From a virus: a stretch of DNA of 24,712 nucleotides. Each line of letters starts with the position of its first letter. Within the stretch, counting starts at the first letter, position 1. The notes under the pieces are model-generated. The model did not search any database. It was not told the DNA's origin and saw only the letters and a program-made list of their open reading frames with translations. Both the position numbers and the translations under genes were made by a program. Positions 1 to 8,411 of the stretch are shown here, one piece after another. The stretch covers positions 1 through 24,712 of the IMG/VR virus record IMGVR_UViG_3300042924_002546; one strand, given 5' to 3'.

Positions 1-323
1 TTAAAACTTACGTCGTTGGTGGTATTACCCTGCACAAAACGCAGTCGAAAGTTGACCGTATCGGTATCTGTTACGCCTCCAACTTTTAGGATTTTTTTGA
101 GTGCCGTTGCTGCGTCATTGCGGCCGGTGGCGTCGCTGTAATACAGAAGAGTTGCACTGCCGCTAAATTCTTGGACGCCTGGTGCATAGGTGCGCTGCGA
201 GTCACCAAGACTCGTAGTCTCAAGCGCTTCAAGATTGCCGGTTAGATTCCAGCTGGTGACTTTGATTTGTTCGGAGCCGTCGATCAGCAGGCGGCCGTCG
301 CGTCCGGTATATGCTTTCAGCAT
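1..323 (-). CDS. Tail-tube-like protein, partial (C-terminus outside window)
   Basis: A minus-strand frame opens at ATG 323 and stays open for 107 codons to the left edge, so the C-terminus is missing. The ATG overlaps the stop of the upstream tail gene as TAATG, which supports the start and suggests translational coupling. The protein (MLKAYTGRDGRLLIDG...) carries a VTSWNL segment, then TTSLGD, then YAPGVQEFSGSATLLYY. The same order of motifs occurs in the major tail protein of this window (VQSWSF, VTTIG, YIPGFADGTGTATIYV). I infer a tail-tube fold and a paralogue of the tube protein. Its place downstream of the tail tip gene suggests a role at the distal tail or in an accessory tail structure. 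Family membership is by motif resemblance only. Confidence 0.7.
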   Translation of the reverse strand, partial: MLKAYTGRDGRLLIDGSEQIKVTSWNLTGNLEALETTSLGDSQRTYAPGVQEFSGSATLLYYSDATGRNDAATALKKILKVGGVTDTDTVNFRLRFVQGNTTNDVSF

Positions 324-697
324 TAGATCACAGCCACCAAACTTACTGTAACGCTACTGCGCCCAGGCCTTACTGCCTGTATCACAGGAGCAGAGTCGTA
401 GCGCCAGCGAGCAGATGGTGGAGCATCAATCGTGGCTGCTGATCCAGTCCAGCCAGCCCGCACATCGCTAGGCAAAGTAAACGTACGGAAGGTGCCAAGT
501 TGCGCCTCGTAGTCAGCAGTAAACAGCTGAGCGTTGGCATCCGTGATGTTGTCGTAACTCAGGCTGAGTGTCGCGTTGGTGCGGCGGTTGCCGTACAGGA
601 TGCGGATCTCGGCTCCTGACTGAGCGTTATACCGTTTGATCGGCCAATCGCCAGGATTGAATTCGCGGCCGGTCGGTTTTAAGGTCGGGAACGCCAT
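323..697 (-). CDS. Minor tail protein, about 124 aa
   Basis: This frame follows the tail tip gene directly. The stop of the tip gene (TGA 699-697) overlaps ATG 697 as TGATG, so I take ATG 697 rather than the GTG three bases upstream. The protein begins MAFPTLKPTGREFNPGDW and has the segments GAEIRILYGNR, LSLSYDNI and LGTFRTFTLP. The pattern of an N-terminal FPxLxPxxR segment followed by beta-rich sequence recalls lambda gpM-type and related minor tail proteins. No catalytic motif or membrane segment is visible. Position between the tail tip and a tail-tube-like gene supports a tail-tip role. The exact family is uncertain. Confidence 0.75.
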   Translation of the reverse strand: MAFPTLKPTGREFNPGDWPIKRYNAQSGAEIRILYGNRRTNATLSLSYDNITDANAQLFTADYEAQLGTFRTFTLPSDVRAGWTGSAATIDAPPSARWRYDSAPVIQAVRPGRSSVTVSLVAVI

Positions 698-3600
698 CAC
701 TCGGTGTACGTAAAGTTGCCGGGAGTCAGCACGTCCTTTGCAACAATGCTAGCTCCAGAGGAATCGACGGGTACTTGGATCGCCGATACGTTGATGAGGC
801 CATCTTCATCCAAAGTCAACTGTTCGACTTGGTAAATGCTGCTGTTGTTTTGCTGGCTCATCAGCGTGAACAGTGTCCCACGCAGGGCAGGATCGCTAAC
901 GGTGTTATTTGAAATTGTTAGAGAGCGTTCAAATGTTTCCTGTGTTGTGGGGTTGTAGACCATCGCGTTATACGTTCCATTCGGTAGGGGGTTGATCGTT
1001 ACCAAGGATCCAGCGTCGGTGATTACGCCGTTTGTGTTGGCGTTGAACGTTGTGGCTGTGGTCATCACGCGGATGTATGAGCCGGGTTGGATGCTGAGTG
1101 CGTCCGGCACTGTTTTGAAGGTCACGGTTTGAGTGACTCGGCGGCGGATGCTCAACAGGAAGCGGGCAGTCCGCAAAGCCTGTTCGCGGTTGGTGCAGAA
1201 GTCGGTCAGATCGAAAACCTGCTGAGTTGGCGGGCGGTCGTTGCTGACTACATCGGCCCAGTCGACAATCACCGAAGCTTGGGTGGGCAGATCGTTTTCA
1301 ACTGTTTGACGCCAGGTGACTAGAGCGCGGAAGTTTGTCCGCTGGGCAATATCGATGTACTGGAGCTGCAGCGAATCTTCGATGATGTTGCCCGAGGTGA
1401 AGATCTGTTCGACTGGAACTGGGCCTGTGCTGATTCTGAAGTTGCTGTCGTAGGGCAGCGCTGGAATCAGGCCGAAACGACCGTTTTTAATTGTGAAGTT
1501 GCAGAGTTGTAGTGGCGCTAGGTTGAAAATGAACGAGCGCAGGGCTTCGCTGTCTTCGATCACGCCGTCGTAGAAGATCTTGTTTGCTCGCAGGAAGCGA
1601 GCGGTAATCTGCAGCGACTGAATATCGATCAGTTCTTCCGGGACAATGTTACCTACACCTTGTGACTGATCCAGCAGCAGGTAGTACAACAAGTCGGCAA
1701 ACAAGTTGCTTGGGCCAGCGCCGCTATCGATTAGGCGTGGAACATTGATGCCGCTAGGCAGCCAAGCGCGGATTTGACCAACGCTGCCGATTTGGCCGCT
1801 GGATTTAACAGCGATGGCCAGTGTAGAAAGATCGGTGTAGTTCGCTGGTGTTTGGTTGGCGATGTATTCGTTGATGTAAACGACTTCATGCTCTGGCCCC
1901 GACTCGTTGGACTTGGTTAGTTCTTGATAGAAGCTGACATCAGCTAGTTGGGATTGCTGCTCAAAAATCCGTGCTGCCCGAGATACGCCATCCGGTGACG
2001 TAGGTGTATTAGGCGTTGGGCTGCCGGTGCTAGTTGTGGTTGAAACGCTAGAGACACGGAAGTTAAACGTTACACTTGAAACCGAGCTTGTCTTAAATAC
2101 GTTTACAGCAGACAACGCTCTTGTAAAGTCAAAGGTACTATTTAGCGGCCAATCACCTGTAAAAGACTGTACTGAATAGACTATATCTCTCCAGACTTTT
2201 GTGCCACCAGTAAGCGCCACGTAAGCGGAGCTTAGGTTTATGTTAGGAGTGCCGTTAGCAAGGTTTGCCGTTGCGCGTATGGTGATCGTTCTAGTTGCTT
2301 GAGTGACAGTAAATGTTGCAACTTTAACTGTGCCGACTACTGCTGTTCTTGGATCACCAAAAAGCTCAAAATAAACTGCATTATCGGGAAACCTGAATTC
2401 AGCTGTACTCGCTGGGCCGCCAAGAAATACGACGGCTGTAGGGTTATTTGTGGTTGTAGTTGTGCCTGGAGTTACAGGTGTTCCGCCCGTAAAGGCGGTG
2501 CTCGCATTGGTAGTTAGTTCTTTATTTTTTGTGAGTTCACCAACTGAGATCAGCTTGCCTTTGGTGCTAATACGGAATGCGCCGTAAGCGGTCGAATAGT
2601 CCTGACCAAAGTTTGTATCGCCCAGGATTCCTTCGGCATCTAACTGGAGAACCAGCTGGCTTTGGACTGCGCTCTGACTGCTGTCGTCGCTGGTAGGCGG
2701 ATTGACTTGGGCGCCAGGTGACGGAACAATTCGATACTCGTAGTAATCAGTGACACGCGGGCGAATCCTGATCAAGTTAAATTGATCGATTGGAGCACTT
2801 CCGGTAACGCAGAAAAAGATGGGGATTCGCACCCATGCAAGTTCTCCTTGCCCAAACTTTTGGACTGGACGTACCAGGATTGAGAAGAATGAACTACGTG
2901 CGAGATAGCGATCAAGTCGTGGAGTTGTAAGTGCAATATTTTTTTGATCCAGTCTCAGCAACTTGGCCGGAGTCACAAGAGCGTTGAAATTTGTCAAGCC
3001 GCTAGCGCGATTCCAGACTTGGCTCTTAATGCCGATTTCGATAACTTCCGTGTCTCTGCGAACAGGTCGAATAGCCGCTTCGCTGTAACGGCATAGGGGA
3101 TAGAAGCCTGTACCGATATTGGTATTGGGGTCAAAATCACGGCCGTCGTAACCGGCTAGTGGCTCAGTAATGGCGCGTGTGCCAGCAGCTCCAATCTGGC
3201 CTGTACCGATAACTTCTGTGCAACGAAGATTTACGTCGACTTGGCTATTGGGAATGCTGCCCGTGCGGCTTTCTACAACCCAAACAGTTCCACCGATAAT
3301 CCAACGAGATCCAACGGTCAAAATATCGTCTGCTCGTGTGCGCCAGGCATCAGCAGAAGATTCAAGATCGGTGAGGTTTACTTCTGTATCTTTAAAATCA
3401 GATGCTGCAAAAGCATCCCAGTTATTGGGATTGATTGTAAATACTGCTGTAGCTCCGACGGTTACGTTTACAAACGTACGCACTGAATACGGCTGTCCAT
3501 TAATTCTCGTGATGCCCATCCGCTTGGAATACTGCCGTCCCACGCCGGGCTGGCCTACTGCTGCAATCGACTCGGGGGACTGATTATCAAAGAGAGTTAG

Positions 3601-4566
3601 CACATCAGCTTTTGCGCCAGCAATCTTTCTGCGTCGCGCTTTAATTTCAGCGCGTTGTTCTTGGTTTTCAGAGCCAAGCGTCGAAGCTTCAGGAGCACTA
3701 ACAATCTCCCAGTTAAACCGGAACGCTGTGCCGTTTTGTATTGGCGAGAAAGTACCGAACTGCGACTGGTTTTGCGGGTTGTAGGCAAAAGAAAAACCGC
3801 TGCTGAATTGACCGTCAGCTGTAGGCGAGGTGAAAACTTGGCGGCCTAGCGTGGCGCTAGATGAGCCAGCAATAATTGCACTCGGCCTGTTGCTTCCTGC
3901 TTTTGAAGACCAGTACAAGGCATATTCGTTGTTATCAAGAATTGATAGGGCAGTGGTGCCAACACGAATGCCGCCGAGTTCTGGAGTTGTCAGCCCAAAC
4001 TGTCCGGCAACATAAATGCCTTCGTAAGATTGGAACGAGCCGTTGGCGAATAAGCGGCTCCAGACAAGAGCGGGGGCAATGATGATGCCGCCAGTGCTCA
4101 AACTATCAGCGCCTACATCCCGCTTGCCGAAAGGAATAGGAATGGGCTGATTGTATTCAGCGAGGCTGCTGACGTTATCGAAGCTAGTAGTTTGATTGAA
4201 ACGCGTGGGGCCGATCTGATCGGAGAGTTGACGGCTACGGATTCGCGGCTGATTTTCGAGCGTTGGTACTTTTGGTGCCAGCAAAATGCTGACTGCTGTA
4301 CTGGCAAGGCCAATAACAAGGCTGACAACTGCGATAATTGTGCTTGGCTCGTTATTGATATCGGGTACATGGTCATATTCAGCAGGGCGGACACGAGCCC
4401 GTAGCTGAGCGTGGCGTATGAATTTGCGGTATTCCTCTTCTGTGCAGCCGAGTGTTTCGATTAACGCGATTTCAAACGGTAACAGCGGCGGATCGAAAGG
4501 ACGGACGCCGGTTTCCAATCCACGCTTTTGGTCAGGTTGTTGATGTACAGAATTCCCGTCTGCCAT
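697..4566 (-). CDS. Tail tip / host-specificity protein, gpJ-like, 1289 aa
   Basis: This is the second longest gene of the window. It lies after tape measure, L-like and NlpC-like genes, which is the lambda J position, so it probably forms the central tail tip that contacts the host surface. Residues 1-70 are charged and end in RPAEYDHVPDINNEPS. Residues about 76-97 (IIAVVSLVIGLASTAVSILL) form a hydrophobic stretch like the one in lambda gpI/gpJ-type N-termini. The next region, with IPIPFGKRDVG and IYVAGQFG, is typical of gpJ-like proteins. Thr/Ser/Asn-rich linkers near residues 690-710 and 840-860 bracket a probable inserted beta domain. The C-terminal third (FIFNLAPLQLCNFTIKNGRFGL onward) resembles the hub part of gpJ-like proteins. 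The annotated ATG overlaps the NlpC-like gene by 106 nt, so a later start cannot be excluded. Confidence 0.88.
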   Translation of the reverse strand: MADGNSVHQQPDQKRGLETGVRPFDPPLLPFEIALIETLGCTEEEYRKFIRHAQLRARVRPAEYDHVPDINNEPSTIIAVVSLVIGLASTAVSILLAPKVPTLENQPRIRSRQLSDQIGPTRFNQTTSFDNVSSLAEYNQPIPIPFGKRDVGADSLSTGGIIIAPALVWSRLFANGSFQSYEGIYVAGQFGLTTPELGGIRVGTTALSILDNNEYALYWSSKAGSNRPSAIIAGSSSATLGRQVFTSPTADGQFSSGFSFAYNPQNQSQFGTFSPIQNGTAFRFNWEIVSAPEASTLGSENQEQRAEIKARRRKIAGAKADVLTLFDNQSPESIAAVGQPGVGRQYSKRMGITRINGQPYSVRTFVNVTVGATAVFTINPNNWDAFAASDFKDTEVNLTDLESSADAWRTRADDILTVGSRWIIGGTVWVVESRTGSIPNSQVDVNLRCTEVIGTGQIGAAGTRAITEPLAGYDGRDFDPNTNIGTGFYPLCRYSEAAIRPVRRDTEVIEIGIKSQVWNRASGLTNFNALVTPAKLLRLDQKNIALTTPRLDRYLARSSFFSILVRPVQKFGQGELAWVRIPIFFCVTGSAPIDQFNLIRIRPRVTDYYEYRIVPSPGAQVNPPTSDDSSQSAVQSQLVLQLDAEGILGDTNFGQDYSTAYGAFRISTKGKLISVGELTKNKELTTNASTAFTGGTPVTPGTTTTTNNPTAVVFLGGPASTAEFRFPDNAVYFELFGDPRTAVVGTVKVATFTVTQATRTITIRATANLANGTPNINLSSAYVALTGGTKVWRDIVYSVQSFTGDWPLNSTFDFTRALSAVNVFKTSSVSSVTFNFRVSSVSTTTSTGSPTPNTPTSPDGVSRAARIFEQQSQLADVSFYQELTKSNESGPEHEVVYINEYIANQTPANYTDLSTLAIAVKSSGQIGSVGQIRAWLPSGINVPRLIDSGAGPSNLFADLLYYLLLDQSQGVGNIVPEELIDIQSLQITARFLRANKIFYDGVIEDSEALRSFIFNLAPLQLCNFTIKNGRFGLIPALPYDSNFRISTGPVPVEQIFTSGNIIEDSLQLQYIDIAQRTNFRALVTWRQTVENDLPTQASVIVDWADVVSNDRPPTQQVFDLTDFCTNREQALRTARFLLSIRRRVTQTVTFKTVPDALSIQPGSYIRVMTTATTFNANTNGVITDAGSLVTINPLPNGTYNAMVYNPTTQETFERSLTISNNTVSDPALRGTLFTLMSQQNNSSIYQVEQLTLDEDGLINVSAIQVPVDSSGASIVAKDVLTPGNFTYTE

Positions 4567-4805
4567 GTCACCCCAAAAGCCAGCGGAGCCGCTGTCAAGA
4601 TTGCAATGTCCCCATCGTAGATGGGCTCGTCAATCACAGTGCAAAACCTTCGCAGGTCTTGAAGCACCTGCCGGGGCGTCATCTCGTACCAGCTGGGATT
4701 GAACGGCGGCGGGTTCATGCCCATGTCGTTTAGGGCGTCGATCACCAGTCGGATGCAGTCGTTGCCGCCATATTCGTAGGGCCTGCCGATCAGGTGGTTA
4801 CACAC
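4461..4805 (-). CDS. NlpC/P60-like tail assembly protein (lambda gpK position)
   Basis: I choose GTG 4805, which overlaps the end of the previous gene (GTGTGTAA); the frame open further upstream is a shadow of that gene. The 114-aa protein has GRPYEYGGNDCIRLVIDAL near its N-terminus, the NlpC/P60 pattern in which the Cys of NDC is the nucleophile. GDIAIL follows at mid-length. Where family members usually have a catalytic His before a Gly-rich strand (HVGIY-like), this protein reads FGVTWQTGILY, with no His. It may be a divergent or inactive peptidase with a structural role. In lambda, gpK acts in tail tip assembly, and the order L-like, K-like, J-like matches here. Confidence 0.78.
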   Translation of the reverse strand: MCNHLIGRPYEYGGNDCIRLVIDALNDMGMNPPPFNPSWYEMTPRQVLQDLRRFCTVIDEPIYDGDIAILTAAPLAFGVTWQTGILYINNLTKSVDWKPASVLSIRRCYRLKSR

Positions 4806-5250
4806 GAATCTGCGCTGTAAATGGAATGTTGCCCACCAAGCTGCGGGATAAACGGCGGGCCGGTACGTTTGCCTGCACTGAATCCAGCACAGAGTTAAGG
4901 CTGATCTGCAAGGTCGTTTCGTCCCAGCCACCGCTGGCGCAGCTGCCGAAATACTGGTACAAATTCCGCTGGACAGCGCCGGTGCTGGGCTCCCACAAAA
5001 TCGTGGTGACCTTGGCGACCCAGAGGTTTTCCAGCGCTTGTGTTGCCCAGGCGCGGGTCATGTCTGTATTAGGCAGCTGCAGCGTCGCGTCTAGGTTGTC
5101 GCCCTGCAGCGTTGCGACTGCTCCACCGAAGCCGAAGCCGAGGAACATGTAGCCACTCACGTTTTGGGCGATGGCGTAGTTCTGGAAGCGGAAGCGGGCG
5201 GCCTGCCCGGAAGGGCCAACGTCTAATAGGTGGCCGTAGGCAAATTCCAT
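4798..5250 (-). CDS. Minor tail protein (lambda L position), 150 aa
   Basis: The frame starts at ATG 5250, three bases after the tape measure stop, and ends by overlapping the NlpC-like start. The protein (MEFAYGHLLDVGPSGQAARFRFQ...) is rich in beta-type sequence, with GYMFLGFGFGG, DNLDATLQLPN and a Gln/Ser-rich C-terminal half (LQISLNSVLDSVQANVPARR). No membrane segment or catalytic motif is seen. Its place between tape measure and NlpC-like genes is that of lambda L or a distal tail protein, which connects the tube to the tip. The functional name rests on gene order; I do not recognise a named domain with certainty. Confidence 0.75.
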   Translation of the reverse strand: MEFAYGHLLDVGPSGQAARFRFQNYAIAQNVSGYMFLGFGFGGAVATLQGDNLDATLQLPNTDMTRAWATQALENLWVAKVTTILWEPSTGAVQRNLYQYFGSCASGGWDETTLQISLNSVLDSVQANVPARRLSRSLVGNIPFTAQIRV

Positions 5251-5253
5251 AAA

Positions 5254-8200
5254 TCAACCTAATCCGATGCGACGGCGATTGGCTGGGCTATTACTAAGCG
5301 TACGCAGAGCGCGGCGTTCGCCTTGCACAGCACCTTGCTGCGCCGCTTGCGCCAGGCCACGCTGGAACTGATCGGTGGTCACGTAGTCCACGTTGTTGAT
5401 GCGTTCCACGCTGTAGCGGACATCGATGGGCTCCATTGTGGCGACACCATTGCCAAAGCCCGAGCCACCTTGTTCGCCACTGCTTGGAATTACAGATGCT
5501 CCACGATTGCCGGCTGCATAACGCCCCATGGCGGTTCGCATTTTGCTGGCAGGAATGATGTACTCAGGCTCTCCACCTTCACCAACCATTCCCATCGTTG
5601 GACTTGTTACTAGCCCACCCTCGGCGAAAGCCTTAAACCCACCTGTCCAATAGGCGCCTTCAGCAGCAAAGGCACCGGGGAAAGCAGCGCGCAAACCAAG
5701 ATTGACGCCAAAACGCAATAGCTGTTGTCCAATGTCTTTGAGGATCCCAGACGCGATTTCCTTAAGGGCATCGCCAAGATTTTTTGTTCCCGTGATCAAA
5801 CCTTCAATGCCAGCACTCAAAGCATTAACAATTCCATCTTCAATTGTGTCAACAATGCCGCGATACAAAGCCTGGAGTCTTTCGGCTTGGTCAATAGCAT
5901 TTTGCGCTTTCTTTTCTCGCTCCTGTCTTTTGCTTGCCTCTTCTTCTGTTTCTTTTTTTGATTTATCAACTTGACCTTGCTGTAGTTGCAAGATCTCTCT
6001 GATTTTATTGATTTGATCTTGCAGTGCTTTCGCTACTTCACTTTCGGCATTCAATTTGGCTTTGGCAGCTTCAAGTTCGGCAAGTCGCAAGGTCAAAAGT
6101 TCTGATTGCTTTTCCGCTGCAAGCTCAAGTTGCGCAAACTCTTCCGCTAGCTGAGGATTGATGCCATCAGTTAAGAGTTTTTGGTATCTATTTTCAATTG
6201 CTAAACGCTCCGCAGAAGCTTTGGTTAACTCATCAAGTGGCTGGGTTAACTGATCGATTTCTTGTGCCAGTGCCTTTTGTAACTCAAGGCCATTTGTCTG
6301 TAATGCATTCTTTTGCGCTAACTGCAAATTGAGTGTTTCTTCGGCGCTTTTTGACTCTTGTAATCTGCCGTTGAATTCGCGCTGAATGTCGTTTTGCTTG
6401 ACGATTGCGGAAGTAATCTGCTGCTGAAGTGGATTGGCTGTTTCGGCAATCTGCAACCTTCCTTTTTCAATCGCAAGCGTTTCCGCTGCCGCCGCTTTTT
6501 GCTTTGCAATTTCCTCTGTCAAGCGCTTTGCTTCACGTGCCGCTTTTTCTGCCGCTCGCTCGGCGTCTGTTTTTCCTTTCTTCTTTGAACTTTCTTCACC
6601 TCCGGGCAAGCCTGCCTGAGGCGTTGCGGCGGGAGGCAGTAATCCAGTGGATTCAACCCTGGTTGGCAAGGCCAAAATTGCTTCGGCCCTGCGTGCGCGT
6701 TCTTGCAGCAGAGGTCGACGCGCTCCGGCTTGAGCAGTAGTAGGAACGCCAGCCAATGGTGCCAAAGGCCCAAGCAGGGTTTGCTTAGCAATAACCCCGC
6801 CGCTTCTCAATCTTTGCTGCTCTTTTCTGATAGCTTCCAGCGATTTTGTAGCGGTAGCCTTTTGTTCCGCAGTTGCACTTCCGCCAAAAATTGCAGCAGC
6901 GCCTCCCGCAGCTCTTTCGCCACGAAGCCGGCGCACTTCTGCGGCCGCTGTCAATGCTTCTTGTAAGCCAGTGACAATTAAATTGATGCCAACCGTAATG
7001 ACGCCAATAGACGCAAGGTTCGCGAGCACAGCACGAAGACCTGCAAGGACAGGTGTTGTTGTTGCCGCTGCGGCTTGAAGCGTTTTTGTGTTGGCGGCAT
7101 ACAAAGCAAAAGCGCTTGAACTTGCAGTTGCCGCAGTGCCAGTGGCTGCCGTAGTTGTCGCGAAACTTGTAAGTGTCGCTACGACCGCTGCACGAAGAGC
7201 AATGATTGCCTGAATTGCCTTTTGCAATAAAAGTATTTGAACAACAACTTTCGCTACGGCAGTTGCTGCGGTGATAACAGGCTGAGGAATTGCTTTTATG
7301 GCATCAGCAAATCCATTAACAAGTTTGGTTACACTTGAAAGCGCGTCCGCTACAGCGGGCCCAAAGGCCTGACCTAGTGCTTCGCTTAAATTTTTGAAGG
7401 CTGTATCTAGCGCCTTAATTTGATTTTCTAAGCTGCCCTTTAACTTATCAAAATCACTTTGTGTTTTACCTGTAGCATCCCCAAGTGCTTCCAAAATTGT
7501 CTGATAATCTTTGCCAGCTTTTGAATTAGCTGCAAGCACGCCACGAAGGGCTTCCTGTGAGCCAAGCAGCCTTGCAACCGTTTCCTTGTTGGCATCTTGT
7601 TTTTTGGATAACTCCTCAAGTAACCCAGTAAATCCTTTTGCCTCTAATCCTCCAATATTCCACTGAATACCAAGCGCAGCCGCTGCCTCTGTGCTTTCCT
7701 TGGTCGGCTGCAGCAAGGTATTGAATGCCGCGCCAAGACCAGTAAAAGCGATCTCAGCAGTTGCGCCGTTTTTAGTTGCGGCCGCAATAAATGCGTTTAC
7801 CTCGTCAAGGCTTACGCCGGCAATAGCAGCAATTGAAATAACGCGGCCAAGCTGGCTGGTGTAATCCGACCATTCTTGGTTTCCAAGTTCAATGGCCTTT
7901 GAAATACTGTCGGTTACTTTGCTTGCTTGCGTGCCAGCCAACCCGTAGGCGTTAAGTGTTTTTACTAAAACTTCGGTCACAGCTTGGGTATCGGCTAGCC
8001 CACCAGTAGCCGCCTTGGTTGAAGCTCTAAGAATTTCAATGTTGCCAGCTGTATCACTAAAACCAGCCGAAGCCGCTTGGTAAGATGCGGCCGCCAATTC
8101 CGCCTTACTGGCAACACCACCTAGCTCTTTGCTTAGGGATGACAGCGCTGGGCTAATTCGGCCAACGTCAACTCCGACGGTGCCTAGACGCCTCAGATTT

Positions 8201-8385
8201 GTGTCTAATTCTTTTACATCCTGGATGACCCTTCCAATAGCAAAACCCGCGCCAAATGCCGCCGCTGCAGAAGTCAGCGCGTTAAAAGCCTGCTCAGTAG
8301 CTTTGGCCCCAACTTGAACTTCACGTAGCTTTTGGGTTGCGCCACGGCTATCAACATTGATGGCAACGTTAGCTACAACAGACAC
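5254..8385 (-). CDS. Tail tape measure protein, 1043 aa
   Basis: This long protein sets tail length and threads the tail tube. It starts at GTG 8385 (MSVVANVAINVDSRGATQKL), 26 nt after the stop of the chaperone frameshift product. The N-terminal third is alanine-rich and contains TAKAATGGLADTQAVTEVL-type sequence found in TP901-family tape measures. Two hydrophobic stretches occur near residues 370-400 and 450-475. A long charged, coiled-coil-like part (LAELEAAKAKLNAESEVAK) covers about residues 600-850. The C-terminus has the common tape-measure motif EGGLVTSPTMGMVGEGGEPE followed by YIIPASKM. Using the general rule of about 0.15 nm of tail per residue, 1043 aa suggests a tail near 150 nm, which is an inference. 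Confidence 0.95.
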   Translation of the reverse strand: MSVVANVAINVDSRGATQKLREVQVGAKATEQAFNALTSAAAAFGAGFAIGRVIQDVKELDTNLRRLGTVGVDVGRISPALSSLSKELGGVASKAELAAASYQAASAGFSDTAGNIEILRASTKAATGGLADTQAVTEVLVKTLNAYGLAGTQASKVTDSISKAIELGNQEWSDYTSQLGRVISIAAIAGVSLDEVNAFIAAATKNGATAEIAFTGLGAAFNTLLQPTKESTEAAAALGIQWNIGGLEAKGFTGLLEELSKKQDANKETVARLLGSQEALRGVLAANSKAGKDYQTILEALGDATGKTQSDFDKLKGSLENQIKALDTAFKNLSEALGQAFGPAVADALSSVTKLVNGFADAIKAIPQPVITAATAVAKVVVQILLLQKAIQAIIALRAAVVATLTSFATTTAATGTAATASSSAFALYAANTKTLQAAAATTTPVLAGLRAVLANLASIGVITVGINLIVTGLQEALTAAAEVRRLRGERAAGGAAAIFGGSATAEQKATATKSLEAIRKEQQRLRSGGVIAKQTLLGPLAPLAGVPTTAQAGARRPLLQERARRAEAILALPTRVESTGLLPPAATPQAGLPGGEESSKKKGKTDAERAAEKAAREAKRLTEEIAKQKAAAAETLAIEKGRLQIAETANPLQQQITSAIVKQNDIQREFNGRLQESKSAEETLNLQLAQKNALQTNGLELQKALAQEIDQLTQPLDELTKASAERLAIENRYQKLLTDGINPQLAEEFAQLELAAEKQSELLTLRLAELEAAKAKLNAESEVAKALQDQINKIREILQLQQGQVDKSKKETEEEASKRQEREKKAQNAIDQAERLQALYRGIVDTIEDGIVNALSAGIEGLITGTKNLGDALKEIASGILKDIGQQLLRFGVNLGLRAAFPGAFAAEGAYWTGGFKAFAEGGLVTSPTMGMVGEGGEPEYIIPASKMRTAMGRYAAGNRGASVIPSSGEQGGSGFGNGVATMEPIDVRYSVERINNVDYVTTDQFQRGLAQAAQQGAVQGERRALRTLSNSPANRRRIGLG

Positions 8386-8411
8386 GGCACAACCCTGTTC
8401 TTACAAGCAGT

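Noticed and set aside
4806-4931. N-terminal extension of the NlpC-like frame
   Set aside because: It is a shadow of the L-like tail gene; the NlpC-like domain begins after GTG 4805.
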